Under the pieces are notes generated by a model, which was not told the DNA's origin, searched no databases, and was given only the letters and a program-made list of their open reading frames with translations. Positions 1-8,134 of a DNA stretch of 13,221 nucleotides are shown piece after piece. A program made the position numbers and the translations under genes. This DNA is from Physocladia obscura. Taxonomy: Eukaryota; Chytridiomycota; Chytridiomycetes; Chytridiales; Chytriomycetaceae. Position 1 is the stretch's first letter; each line of letters begins with the position of its first letter. The DNA lies in the NCBI GenBank assembly GCA_027596945.1, contig JADGJH010000912.1, forward strand, positions 1 to 13,221, in the 5' to 3' direction.

Positions 1-9
1 AATATATAC

Positions 10-3000
10 TTAAACAACAAGAAAAAAGAAAGAAAAAAAGAAAAAAAAAAGTTGAATACCAAAAATATCGAAATCTGATACTGTGGACTTATTGAAATCT
101 GAAGTCCAATCATCAGCTTTCGTGCTACTAGACTGAGAAACCGACGTAGCAGTCGTATTAGAGCTAAAGGCGCCAAATGGGTTCGTCGATAAAGTTCCAG
201 GAGATTGAAGAGAAGCAAAAACGTTAGGCTGCGGTGCAGTATTCACAGTCACAGTCTCGTCACCAAGTGCACTGCTTTTTGAAACTAAGACCGCGTCTAT
301 AGGAGAAGATTCTGCCTTGCTCAAAACTTCCCAATCATCTTCAGTACGGAAGGCTTTTGTTGAAACAGTAACAGCCGCGGTCGTGGTCGTCGACTGAGTT
401 TTCGACGACGGTGGTGGCGGTGGTTTGGCGCGACTGCTCACTGTTTTTTCTACTGTTGGCGGCGCAAAAAAATCATTTTTAGGTGTTTGCGCCGGCTGGA
501 CGAAAAAATCGCCGTCTCCACTTCCAGTCGATGAAACAGCCGCTGCCTTTTCTGCACGCGCTTTAGCTTTCGCGGCTGCCTCGGCAAACAAATTTATTCC
601 GACGCCTCCAATATCTTTTGGATCGGGTTTCTTTGCAGGTGTTGACGACGCTCCTGTTTCCTCAATTGGTGTTCCTCGTTCATACTTTTTTCCAGGAGGA
701 GCGATTCCAACACCAGGTGGCGGTGGTGGTGGCGGTGGTGGCGCTCCAGCATTTACTACGACAAATGGTTCTGAAAAACTTAATTTAATACACGCAGATA
801 AACAATAAAAATTAAAAAAACCTGGATTAGGCGGAGCAACTGGTGGCGGCAATGGCAGTGGTGATGATGAGATATTTGTTGCAACATTTGCAATTATCGA
901 AGCAAAAGGTGTCGGAGATGCAACAACGTTGGCTGTCGGCGCAGGTGGTTGTGGCAGTGGAGATGAAACAGTAGCTTTTGGTACTATTGGAGCAGAGTTG
1001 ATTCGTGAGGATGGCGGACCCCAATCCTCATCACCATCATCGTTTTTATCAGAAGCATCCTCTTCATCGTCAGAAACATGTGCGTCCCTCAATTTCGCCA
1101 ATGCCTGCTTTAAAAGACTATCTTGAGTAGCTGGCGGCTGGCTTGGACCATTAGAAGAGCCTTGCCTAGATATTGATTTTGGAACAGCGACGACTGATGC
1201 CGTAGCTGAGGCTGTTGGCGGTGGCGGCGGTGGTGGCGGTGGTGGACCACCTCCACTTGTAATGACGGGGGCATCAAAAATCGGGGCTTCAGGCGCTGGA
1301 GTAGGTTCATTTGCCGCATCAGGCGCACTTTTGGGAAATCCTCCAGCAAATGGATTGAAATTTTTAAAGTCTTTCACTGACAGCCCACGCTCAACTGGCG
1401 GTATTCCATCAAATGCGGGCTCAATTTTTGTGGATGCCACTGGAGCCGGAGTTTGTGTATCATTAGACGGCTTGGAAAACCCACCACCAAACGGATTGAA
1501 ATTTTTAAAATCTTTGACAGACAGGCCCTTCTCAACAGATGGCGGCTGCGGCAAAACATCTTGCGCCTTTAATGGTTGCGTTAAAGTTTTGGAAGCCATT
1601 GCAGAAATTGACGCAGTAAACACAGTTGAAGGAGGCGTAGGAGGAATTGCAGAAGGCACTGAGACAGGAGCAACTGGAACGACAGGTGACAAAACAGATG
1701 CTGTTGACGTAGGTCCATTGGTCGAAGCAACAGGAGCAGTCCGAGAAGCTTGATTTCTGGAAGGTGGAGGTGGAGGTGGAGCCGCTCGTGACGGTGGCGG
1801 TGGCGGTGCCGCCCTTACAACTGGAGCTTTTTGTTCAGGAATTCCAAATGGATTGCCTGTTGCCACCACAGGCTTTTGGACTGCCGATGATGGCTGTGGG
1901 CTCCCAAATGGATGGTTACCTGTAAGCGATGGAGAAACGGGTCCGAATGGCGTCGAAATTGTTACCGGAGTAGTGACAATAGTAGCTAGCAGAGATGTTG
2001 CTGCGGCCGTCGATGGCTGGGGAACTGATTGCGTAGTAACAACTGAAAATCGATCCACCGGCTGTGCACCTGCTGACAGTGCAGAAACTTCACGGCTTCT
2101 TGCTGCAGCGCGCTCTTTTGCAGCCCTTATTGCAGCTTGGGCCTGAGCAACAACATCGTTTACTGTTGAAACGGATGCTGAAGCCCTAGGAGATGTTTCA
2201 TTCGCTGGTGCAGGGGACATCGGAGTTGCCGATGTTGGCGGTGAAGAAAACAGTGATTGCGCTTCGATCGGCTTGGGCGAAGCTGGTCCAGCTTGTTGCT
2301 GAGCAAAGGCAAACGGATTATTGCTTTTTCGACGTTCTTCAAAAGAGGCACTTGATGATTGTTGCGGTGCTAGAGGAGGTGGGGGTTGTGGGCTTCCAGC
2401 ACTTCTAAAACTTTCACTAAAGCTTGTTCTCTTATCCTGATTTCTTGAAAAGATATCACCGTATTGAGAAGAAGCACGCTTTTCTGGTTCCCGGAAAGAG
2501 GAAGAATATCCAAATTGTGTTGCGCCGCCATGATTCTCTTGTCTTCCTTCATAGCTTGATTGCTTCGAAGCAAACGGGGGGCTGGCTGCTGAAGAAACCG
2601 ATTTTTTCGAAGCAGTCTTGTTTTTCAAATCCAAAACCACTTGACGCACTGTGTCACTACGAAGACCAACTCCTTCCTCAAACTTAATTTTCATTTCTAT
2701 CGGCGGCTCCCAGCTTCTCAACGAAGCCAAAACAGCAGCAGGGCTAAATCCTTTGGCTCCACTAGCAGAAGCCCCTTCGGAAACGGATATTTTTTGCGCA
2801 ATAGTTCTAAACGAAGATATAAGTCCACGAACGCGAATCGCAACATCCTCTAAATCGCGGTCATTTGCAATTTTTCCATCCTCAACTCGCCGAATGTCTG
2901 CCGTGAGGGTGCTGGGACCAGTAGAAGAAACGCTTGGAGCTGGGGAACTGGTGATATTGAGAGCCGGTGAATTCACCCCTAGCGCCGCCATCCGTGCAGC

Positions 3001-5399
3001 TAGCATCGCGCTGGCTTTACTGGCCGTTGATTCTTGCGAAACAGATCCAGATCCACCTCTGGCCAAATCTTGGGCTTTCAAATCTCTTATTTTCCTGTCT
3101 GCCGAAATTCTTTCCAAGTCTTTACAGTCATCCAACAATGCCTGAATTTCACGCTCTAGTTGAGATATTTGTGGTTCCGCAGCAGTAATAACGCTTGACA
3201 AACCATTCGATGAAAAGTTGTTTGAACCAGATTCGGGAATCATTCCTCGAACTTGATCAATCAGTGTTTCGCGTGCATCCAGGCTATAAACTAAGTCATC
3301 GTGAGCATTAATAGAATCTCGTTTGGCTTGGTCAATATCTTTAATCATCCCTTTCGACGCATTGGATGCTGCCTCAAGTCGGTTATTCACAATTGCCAGC
3401 TCTTTTTTTTTCAATTCCAATTCGGCTGCACGAATCTTTCTTTCTTCTTCTCGTTCCTCTTTCGTGGCAGCTCGCTGACTAAGCGAGCTGCGACTGCCAT
3501 TGTTACTCCCGAAACCAAGTGGATCATCTGTAATAAATCCAGAATTACTACCACTGCGCAAATTCGAAGGTTTTCTGCTGTGCATATCATTCATCACTTG
3601 GTTTTTCATAATCGACGTTATTGAATCCAATTCGCGCGTAGACGGTGGAACAAGATTTGCTGGAAGAGTTTTCGGAACGTCTTTTCCGGCTCGTTTCGCA
3701 TGAATCAGGTGCATCGCAACAGCAAATTCGTTCGAGTCAAGTTTTCCGCTAGATTGAGAGTCTGCGAGAGTCCTGTTTATGTTGTTTTTTTCAGTGCCAT
3801 AAAAAATTCATAGTAAGTTTTCACAAACCAGATATGGCCAAGAATGTCTCCATGAAGTCCGGATTGCATAAAAATATCTTTAGCACGGTCGCCTGACGGA
3901 AAAAAGGATTGAGAAAGATGTCTCTTAAAATGAGGTTCTAATAAAATAGAACTCACCAGAAATATAACCACTCCCATTATCCCAAGTTTTAAACACTGCA
4001 TCATATTGAGCTTTCTCTTGGGGAGAAATTGCCCACGGTACACCTGTGCCGCTTCCGCGAGAAGGTGGCCCAAGGTCATTCATTGAACTCCTTCCGCTCC
4101 CCCCAGCAGTTCCACTAGAATTAAACGACGTAATTCCACCACCATAGTTTTGCGATGGAATTGGAGGGGCGGGTCCGCGTTGTTGAAGTGGAGTTTGGAA
4201 AGATGATGGTTTCGCGGGAACGGCTGGAAAATTATTAAGTCCAATAGAATTGGAAAATTGTTGTTGCGGTTGTTGAGTCAAAGTGAGACTTCCGGCTACC
4301 GAGGGACCTGTAGACGCCAATACGGCCGCACGAACGTTTGGCGGTAATTCGGTCGGGATATCTGTTCCAGCAGTTGTGCGCTTTGTTATCAAAAACATGG
4401 CCAGAGCAAATTCTGGAAAAGTTAACGTTGGGTTCTTCAAAACAGAAGAAACATCCCTACATCGAAAGGAATAAATATGTGGTTAGAATGAGAGCGTGTG
4501 CGCAAGTTTCAAAAAAATTTCTTACCAAACACGAGCCAAAATATCATCGGGAAGTCCAGACTGAACAAAAATGTTTCTAGCTGCCATGGCTATTTGTTTT
4601 CGGTAAGAATTGGTCGATCTGATTGCTGTTTAAGGAAATAATTCATACCAGAGATTTGTGGTTGACCACCAGAGTTTGACAAAAATAAAGATTCATATCG
4701 CCTCAAATCCGCATCATCAATAAACTCGAGTTTTACTTGATGAAAAAAATATAAAGGTCAAAAATAATTCTACACGCACACACGAAAAAAAACAAAGTCA
4801 CCGACCTGGTGTTCTAGAAACTCCTCCAGATCCAGCCCCTACAGCAGAAACGCTTCTTCTCAAATCGTTACCACCAGGGGCAATAGAATTAAAACTATTT
4901 TGTGACTGCTGAAAGCTGCCTTGTGGTGCAATACTGCCAAAACCTACAGAAGGAAAAAAAAGTCATTAATTGTTATATGGAGAGGATGATCAATTTCCAA
5001 GAATATGCCGTTTCGAGCGAGATCAAGAGAAAATAAGGCGATGAAAAAGTCGAGCAAAGATACTAATAAGTGTAAAGCAAACACGGAGAGGTGGATTTGT
5101 GGAATTGAGCTGGGTCTCTAAATTGAGCAGTGGCGTAGCGAGGGGAGAAAGTGAGAGAAAAAGCACGTACTTTGCTGAGATATGTTGTTTGGAGCATAAG
5201 ATTGCAAACCAAGCTGTGGTTGCAACGGCTGTTGTTGCTGTTGGTAAAGCGGGTTCAACGACGCGAAACCGGCGGGCTGTTGCTGGAGATACGGCTGTTG
5301 GGACTGCAAATACGGCTGCTGCTGTTGTTGTTGTTGCTGTTGCTGCAGCAGAGGACGATACTGCTGCTGCTGCTGCTGATACTGCGAGTTGTAGTTCAT
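10..5399 (-). CDS. PAN1: PAN1-like EH-domain endocytic/actin scaffold, multi-exon, 3' end uncertain
   Basis: Deduced exons (minus strand, 5' to 3'): 5399-5171, 4943-4806, 4735-4649, 4589-4526, 4456-3957, 3892-3829, 3772 to the left edge, probably with a further in-frame 51-nt intron at 821-771. All junctions keep frame; the product is about 1600 aa, near yeast Pan1 (about 1480). Seen: Gln-rich N-terminus (1-76); EH1 about 120-215 (SGLPDDILARVWD, LTFPEFALAMFLI); EH2 about 316-410 (SGLHGDILGHIWTLAD, EF-hand-like loop DSQSSGKLDSNEF) followed by LPANLVPPSTREL, typical of fungal Pan1; coiled coil about 464-537 and 561-596; then a Pro/Ser-rich tail with five NPF motifs, polyproline runs, and an acidic DEDWG patch like Arp2/3-binding acidic motifs. 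Family knowledge: Pan1 works with Sla1/End3 at cortical actin patches, binding NPF ligands and activating Arp2/3. Inferred: internal NPFs may bind its own EH domains. No convincing WH2 motif was seen. Start: the ATG opens a frame joining exon 2 cleanly. Alternative: another EPS15/EDE1-type EH protein, less likely. Confidence 0.87.
771..821 (-). other. Probable 51-nt in-frame intron in the proline-rich region of PAN1
   Basis: On the minus strand an AT-rich 51-nt stretch starts with GT after CCTAATCCAG and ends TTTTTCAG. It interrupts a Pro-rich tract with uncharacteristic residues (NFYCLSACIKL). Removing it keeps frame because 51 is a multiple of 3. A second in-frame acceptor (GTAG) lies 15 nt further on. 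The donor GTTTTT is weak, so retention as coding sequence cannot be excluded. Confidence 0.6.
1334..1537 (-). repeat. Imperfect internal duplication in PAN1 carrying an NPF motif
   Basis: Two copies, at about 1474-1537 and 1334-1396, encode V-E-[KR]-GLSVKDFKNFNPF[GA]GGF[SP]K. They are about 47 residues apart and nearly identical at the DNA level through the central part. Each copy presents one NPF tripeptide, the EH-domain ligand. Confidence 0.85.
4944..5170 (-). other. First intron of PAN1, unusually long for this window (227 nt)
   Basis: The donor is CAGCAAA|GTACGT and the acceptor TTCCTTCTGTAG|GT. The split codon A|GT joins phase 1 to phase 1 and gives a continuous SFGSIAPQ reading. The other introns here are 47-70 nt. 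I see no ORF or RNA gene inside it; the extra length could hold regulatory sequence, which is inference only. Confidence 0.75.
5316..5378 (-). repeat. CAG/CAA polyglutamine tracts in PAN1 exon 1
   Basis: Near the start codon the coding strand carries mixed CAG/CAA runs encoding Q8-Q13 and Q19-Q28. They sit inside a larger Gln/Pro/Tyr-rich N-terminus with two further QQQ and QQQQQ runs up to residue 57. Mixed codons suggest a selected low-complexity protein segment rather than a pure unstable repeat. Confidence 0.9.
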
Positions 5400-5463
5400 G
5401 CAGCAAGGACTCTTTTCGCAATCAAATTCTTTGTTCTTTCTTTGCCTGTTCTTTCATAAAGTA

Positions 5464-5469
5464 TTTATT
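5464..5469 (-). promoter_or_regulatory. Poly(A) signal AATAAA of the SRPBCC gene
   Basis: On the minus strand a perfect AATAAA lies 14 nt after the TGA stop of the SRPBCC gene, in the 83-nt gap before the PAN1 start. The tandem same-strand arrangement means the PAN1 promoter must overlap this 3' end or lie within the upstream gene. Confidence 0.6.
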
Positions 5470-5482
5470 GGGAAAGGTGGGT

Positions 5483-6006
5483 TCAGACAAACAGGTGAGA
5501 CACGTCCTTGCCGTCCACAGTGCCGGACTCAACCAGCGTCTTGAGGTTCCGCGTGCCGGCGTCGAAGGCGGCGGGCAGAAACGGGGCAAACACCGCGCGC
5601 CACACCCACGAAGCCGCCCCCGTCACGCGCAGGCCCTGCTCCAACTCCAGCTGCTCGCCATCCACGCGCCGCCACGTCCAGTACCAGTCCGCGTTCGCGC
5701 CTGGTAGCTCCGTCAGATACTCGAACCGGCTGCCCGGTTGCGTGTTGCGGATCGTGAACCTTGAAGGACACTCAACGTAACTAACAAACACTACACGGCA
5801 CCACAACAGGCTACTCACGGAAACGTCCGTCCATTCTTCATCGTTACCGAGCCCTTTGCCCCTTCTATCGTCTTTGTTGCCGCAACCGCAGCAGGGTCGT
5901 CCAACTTTGCTGCCGTCAGATCTACATCCCACACCGGCCAGTGCTCTACTTTACTCAAAATTGCAAACAGCCGCTCTTCGCTTCCTTTTATCAATATCGT
6001 CTTCAT
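5483..6006 (-). CDS. SRPBCC (START-like / polyketide cyclase-dehydrase fold) small protein, two exons
   Basis: Exons 6006-5819 and 5759-5483 are separated by a 59-nt intron (donor CC|GTGAGT, acceptor CTTCAAG|G) that splits a proline codon; the product is 154 aa. The first part, MKTILIKGSEERLFAILSKV then EHWPVWD, matches the opening beta strand, helix and W-P-x-W-D segment typical of polyketide_cyc2/SRPBCC proteins. Later strands include FTIRNTQPGSRFEYLTEL and WYWTWRRVDG, and a long C-terminal helix follows (LPAAFDAGTRNLKTLVES). Known for the fold: a hydrophobic-cavity ligand-binding domain; the substrate cannot be deduced. No signal peptide or membrane segment was seen. Base composition is odd: 5521-5700 is about 71% G+C by direct count, against about 35% in a sampled 60-base stretch of the PACT gene (9601-9660). 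This suggests horizontal origin or a GC island. Its ATG faces the ATG of the 430-aa gene across 240 bp. Confidence 0.8.
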
Positions 6007-6246
6007 AATTTTTGCGTGTTTCGTTTGTTATTCTCGTTTCTTCTTTCTCGCGTTTTTGTCTCTTGTGCTTTGAAATTGTGTTCAATCACGTGGTGTCGAA
6101 AAGAATGAGAAATCAAACAGCACTGTACATCTTTACCTTCCTGATAACTACTAATTAAAATCTTCATGGAAATAAAGCGTTATCTGCAACAAAAAAAGTC
6201 AATAATTGAAAAACTTTGATTGAATTTGTGAGTGTTAAACAGAATA
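6007..6246. promoter_or_regulatory. Divergent intergenic promoter region with a CACGTG palindrome
   Basis: This 240-bp spacer lies between two outward-facing start codons. It contains the palindrome CACGTG at 6087-6092, a consensus bHLH E-box, roughly one third of the way from the SRPBCC start. A C/T-rich tract lies at about 6018-6070. No good TATA box is visible on either strand. That both genes share the E-box is inference. Confidence 0.45.
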
Positions 6247-7597
6247 ATGAATGCAGTAAACTTGGATCTTGCCGCGCGTGCACATTCCCTGAATGCCAAC
6301 GACCTAGCAGCAAAAGTTCTGTGCACCAATCTTACATCAGCAATATCCGCGTTGAAATCAACACCAATCCCATCAACATCAAGCTCATCATCATCAATAC
6401 CACCTGAGGCAGCAATAAAATCGAACATGGCACTTCTAGCTCTGCGATCGCAAACGATGGCAAACGCACTCCTTCCACGGCTTGGAGACTGTGCGCCGTG
6501 CGAAAGCGAATTATTGGCGACGCGAAAAGACGAAGATAAGGATGAGGATACGTACAATCTACCGCCGCCGCAGCTTGTTTGTCTGCGCGCGGCCCAGGCT
6601 GTTGCGTCCGTTTCATTATCTTCTTTGCCATCATCGTCATCACTATCATCATCATCATCTTCTTTTTCAAATGCTTTTCCTCGCTTCTCGAAAATACGCG
6701 TGGTGGCGTGCGGCCGTTTCCGCATTGGTATCGTGTCTCGCACAATTCCTACCAACGCCACAGTAGCAACCAACCCCACAATATTCTCGAACTCATTTTC
6801 GAACAACGTGAATTATATGGACTCTTTGTCCAATGACCCGCAGGAATCTTTATTGACTGCTTCCAGTCTTCTGCATACCGCGTTTGATGTTTCTCAAAAT
6901 GCCATAAACTCTGTGTCTCACGATTCGCCTCGCTTACCGCTGCTCCGTGCTATTCATGTCGATATTTGCCTGTGGTTGGCATTTGTGTCCCTCTCTGCTA
7001 CTGCCATCAACACTACATCTGTCTCAAATTCTGTCGTTACTCTCGCTGATTCTGCCTTGGCGATTATCCCCCTCTTGAACTCATCCGACCGTAATTCTCT
7101 AATGTAAGAGTGCTACCTTTTTTGTTTTTCTGTAATTATGTTTAATTTTATATTTTCGCAGACTGTTTGCCAACTTGTACAAGTCCCAAGCTTTATTCGA
7201 AATATCAATAATAGTTCCATCCCAGACCGCTGATACCATTTCATCTTTAACTTCAACTATATCTGCATTGTTGAAATCTGTACCGCCTGGAATCGGGCCG
7301 CCCCCAAACATCAACAACAGCGACTATCTAGAGATGCTGCTATTAAAAATATCGCAGGCTTGTTTGGGTTTCAGAATACACAAAAATCTTTGTGTTTTGT
7401 CCGACTCTCATGCGACTCTTTGGCGTGAGGATTTGATTGCCCAGATCAATTCACTGTGTATAGATATTCATGCGAGACGACGCCAAAAGCAGTCGGATTT
7501 TGTTTCTTTTGATCAGATTTACATTTCTCAATTACGGCTGATTCGAGCGTATCTGTTTGTTGTCGATCGGTCTCCAAAATTAATGCACTTTTCTTGA
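6247..7597 (+). CDS. Orphan two-exon protein, 430 aa, Ser-rich linker and helical C-terminal half
   Basis: Exons 6247-7103 and 7162-7597 are separated by a 58-nt intron (AT|GTAAGA, TTTTCGCAG|A); the split ATA codon gives a continuous SLILFANLYKSQ. I do not recognise the family. Residues 1-110 look helical and Ala/Leu-rich, with an acidic KDEDKDEDTY patch. A poly-Ser stretch (about residues 124-140) is encoded by TCA/TCT repeats. Beyond about 205 come amphipathic helices (LLTASSLLHTAFDVSQNAI, AIHVDICLWLAFVSLSATAI) of a kind seen in helical-repeat proteins; a TPR-like solenoid is only a guess. There is no signal peptide. The hydrophobic stretches are too interrupted by Ser/Thr for certain membrane spans. 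ATG 6247 is the first in-frame ATG; the frame is open a little further upstream but lacks an ATG. A very long Asp-rich antisense frame is a shadow of the Ser repeats. Confidence 0.75.
6613..6668 (+). repeat. TCA/TCT serine-codon microsatellite in the orphan gene
   Basis: A run of serine codons, mainly TCA and TCT, gives SLPSSSSLSSSSSSFS. A shorter TCA run occurs near 6376-6400. Both are low-complexity linkers and create the spurious Asp-rich antisense frame. Confidence 0.85.
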
Positions 7598-7642
7598 TGT
7601 TACTCGACTTAATTATTTTTTTTAAAATTTTTTGGTATATGG

Positions 7643-7648
7643 AATAAA
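7643..7648 (+). promoter_or_regulatory. Poly(A) signal AATAAA of the 430-aa gene
   Basis: A perfect AATAAA lies 45 nt downstream of the TGA stop, after a T-rich stretch. It places the likely transcript end near 7660-7680 and separates this gene from the candidate small gene that follows. Confidence 0.6.
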
Positions 7649-7752
7649 CGATGCACGTACAATTTTTTACAATATGGAAAAAAACAAACACAATAGTCTT
7701 TGCATTGTTGGCAACACAATACAATATGGCACAACGACCATTGTTCTTTTTT

Positions 7753-7762
7753 TATATAAATA
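7753..7762 (+). promoter_or_regulatory. TATA box upstream of the candidate secreted-peptide ORF
   Basis: TATATAAATA is a full-consensus TATA element about 80 nt before ATG 7842. It follows a T-run and precedes an A/G-rich leader, as expected for a fungal core promoter with a short 5' UTR. No comparable TATA was noticed at the other promoters here, which makes its position informative. Confidence 0.5.
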
Positions 7763-7841
7763 ATAACGGAATCCTTCTAAACAAAGAAAAAAAATAGTAG
7801 AAAGAAGTTGCCGAGCGAGCCATTTGGAAACGAAAAAGTAT

Positions 7842-7991
7842 ATGAAAGTGGCCAACCTTATACTATGTCTCTCAAGTCTGTTATTACAAGCAACGTTTTC
7901 AGGGGCAGCTCCGATTGAAAACCCTACTCACAGTATCTCGCCAAACAAAGTTGGATTTGCTCTTCGTAGAACTCGTACTATTACAAAATAA
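7842..7991 (+). CDS. Candidate small secreted peptide, 49 aa, with signal peptide
   Basis: This ORF is short and lies in an otherwise empty 540-bp gap. Seen: a basic n-region (MKVAN), a hydrophobic core (LILCLSSLLLQATF), and a signal-peptidase-like site SGA|AP around residues 20-24, leaving about 27 residues with no cysteine. The mature part contains Pro, Lys and a dibasic L-R-R-T site at 42-43, where a Kex2-type protease could cut. It has its own TATA box upstream and an AATAAA overlapping the TAA stop. The start context is mediocre (T at -3). Inferred: a secreted or processed peptide of unknown role. It could instead be the first exon of a longer gene or a chance ORF. Gene 5 converges on it from the right. 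Confidence 0.5.
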   Translation: MKVANLILCLSSLLLQATFSGAAPIENPTHSISPNKVGFALRRTRTITK

Positions 7992-7992
7992 A
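7987..7992 (+). promoter_or_regulatory. AATAAA overlapping the stop of the small secreted-peptide ORF
   Basis: The hexamer AATAAA contains the ORF's TAA stop (7989-7991). If used, cleavage would fall about 15-30 nt downstream, before or within the T/G-rich tract at 8010-8030, which resembles a downstream element. It is weak evidence on its own, given the AT richness. Confidence 0.35.
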
Positions 7993-8134
7993 CGATTTCA
8001 CAATTTTAACCGATTTTTGTTTTGTTTTGTTTTCTTCACAACACATAAACTTCTTCACAACACATAAACCCTGGATATCCAAAAATTAAGGAAAATGAAA
8101 TAAGAAAACAACACACACTTAATTAAATCTTCTT
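7992..8134. other. Convergent 3' intergenic region, no gene seen
   Basis: This gap lies between the stop of the small plus-strand ORF and the stop of the minus-strand PACT gene. It holds a TTTTG-repeat tract at about 8012-8032, the 19-bp duplication, and AT-rich sequence. No clear AATAAA for the PACT gene is visible on the minus strand. Confidence 0.7.
8032..8069. repeat. Perfect 19-bp tandem duplication
   Basis: Two adjacent identical copies of TTCTTCACAACACATAAAC occupy 8032-8050 and 8051-8069, between the candidate small gene and the 3' end of the PACT gene. There are no further copies in the window and no coding frame across it. It looks like a recent local slippage duplication. Confidence 0.95.

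Noticed and set aside
600..700. WH2 actin-binding motif in PAN1 around the DIGGVGINLFAEA segment
   Set aside because: The expected hydrophobic helix followed by an LKK-type motif is not visible, so no WH2 domain is claimed.
425..2146. Several long plus-strand frames (425-808, 1262-1753, 1853-2146) opposite PAN1
   Set aside because: They mirror the Pro/Ser/Ala-rich PAN1 codons as Gly/Ala/Ser-rich sequence, show no domain, and have no promoter or splice support.
827..2573. Minus-strand alternative frames within PAN1 (827-1024, 1110-1349, 1374-1559, 2160-2351, 2370-2573)
   Set aside because: These are out-of-frame readings of the long exon with no homology, and no frameshift is needed to explain the gene.
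5099..5707. Plus-strand 202-aa frame across PAN1 exon 1 and the SRPBCC gene
   Set aside because: It is antisense to polyglutamine (giving Ala/Val runs) and to a GC-rich coding exon. The minus-strand reading gives recognised proteins and consistent introns.
6180..6806. Minus-strand 208-aa frame with a striking Asp-rich segment
   Set aside because: The Asp run is the complement of TCA/TCT serine codons in the plus-strand gene; it also crosses that gene's promoter and start.
7446..7855. Minus-strand frames 7446-7724 and 7667-7855
   Set aside because: They lie antisense to the 3' exon of the orphan gene and to the TATA/leader region, with low-complexity composition and no signals.
8032..8069. 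Start of a CRISPR array or satellite
   Set aside because: Only two directly adjacent copies with no spacers, in a eukaryotic intron-containing context.
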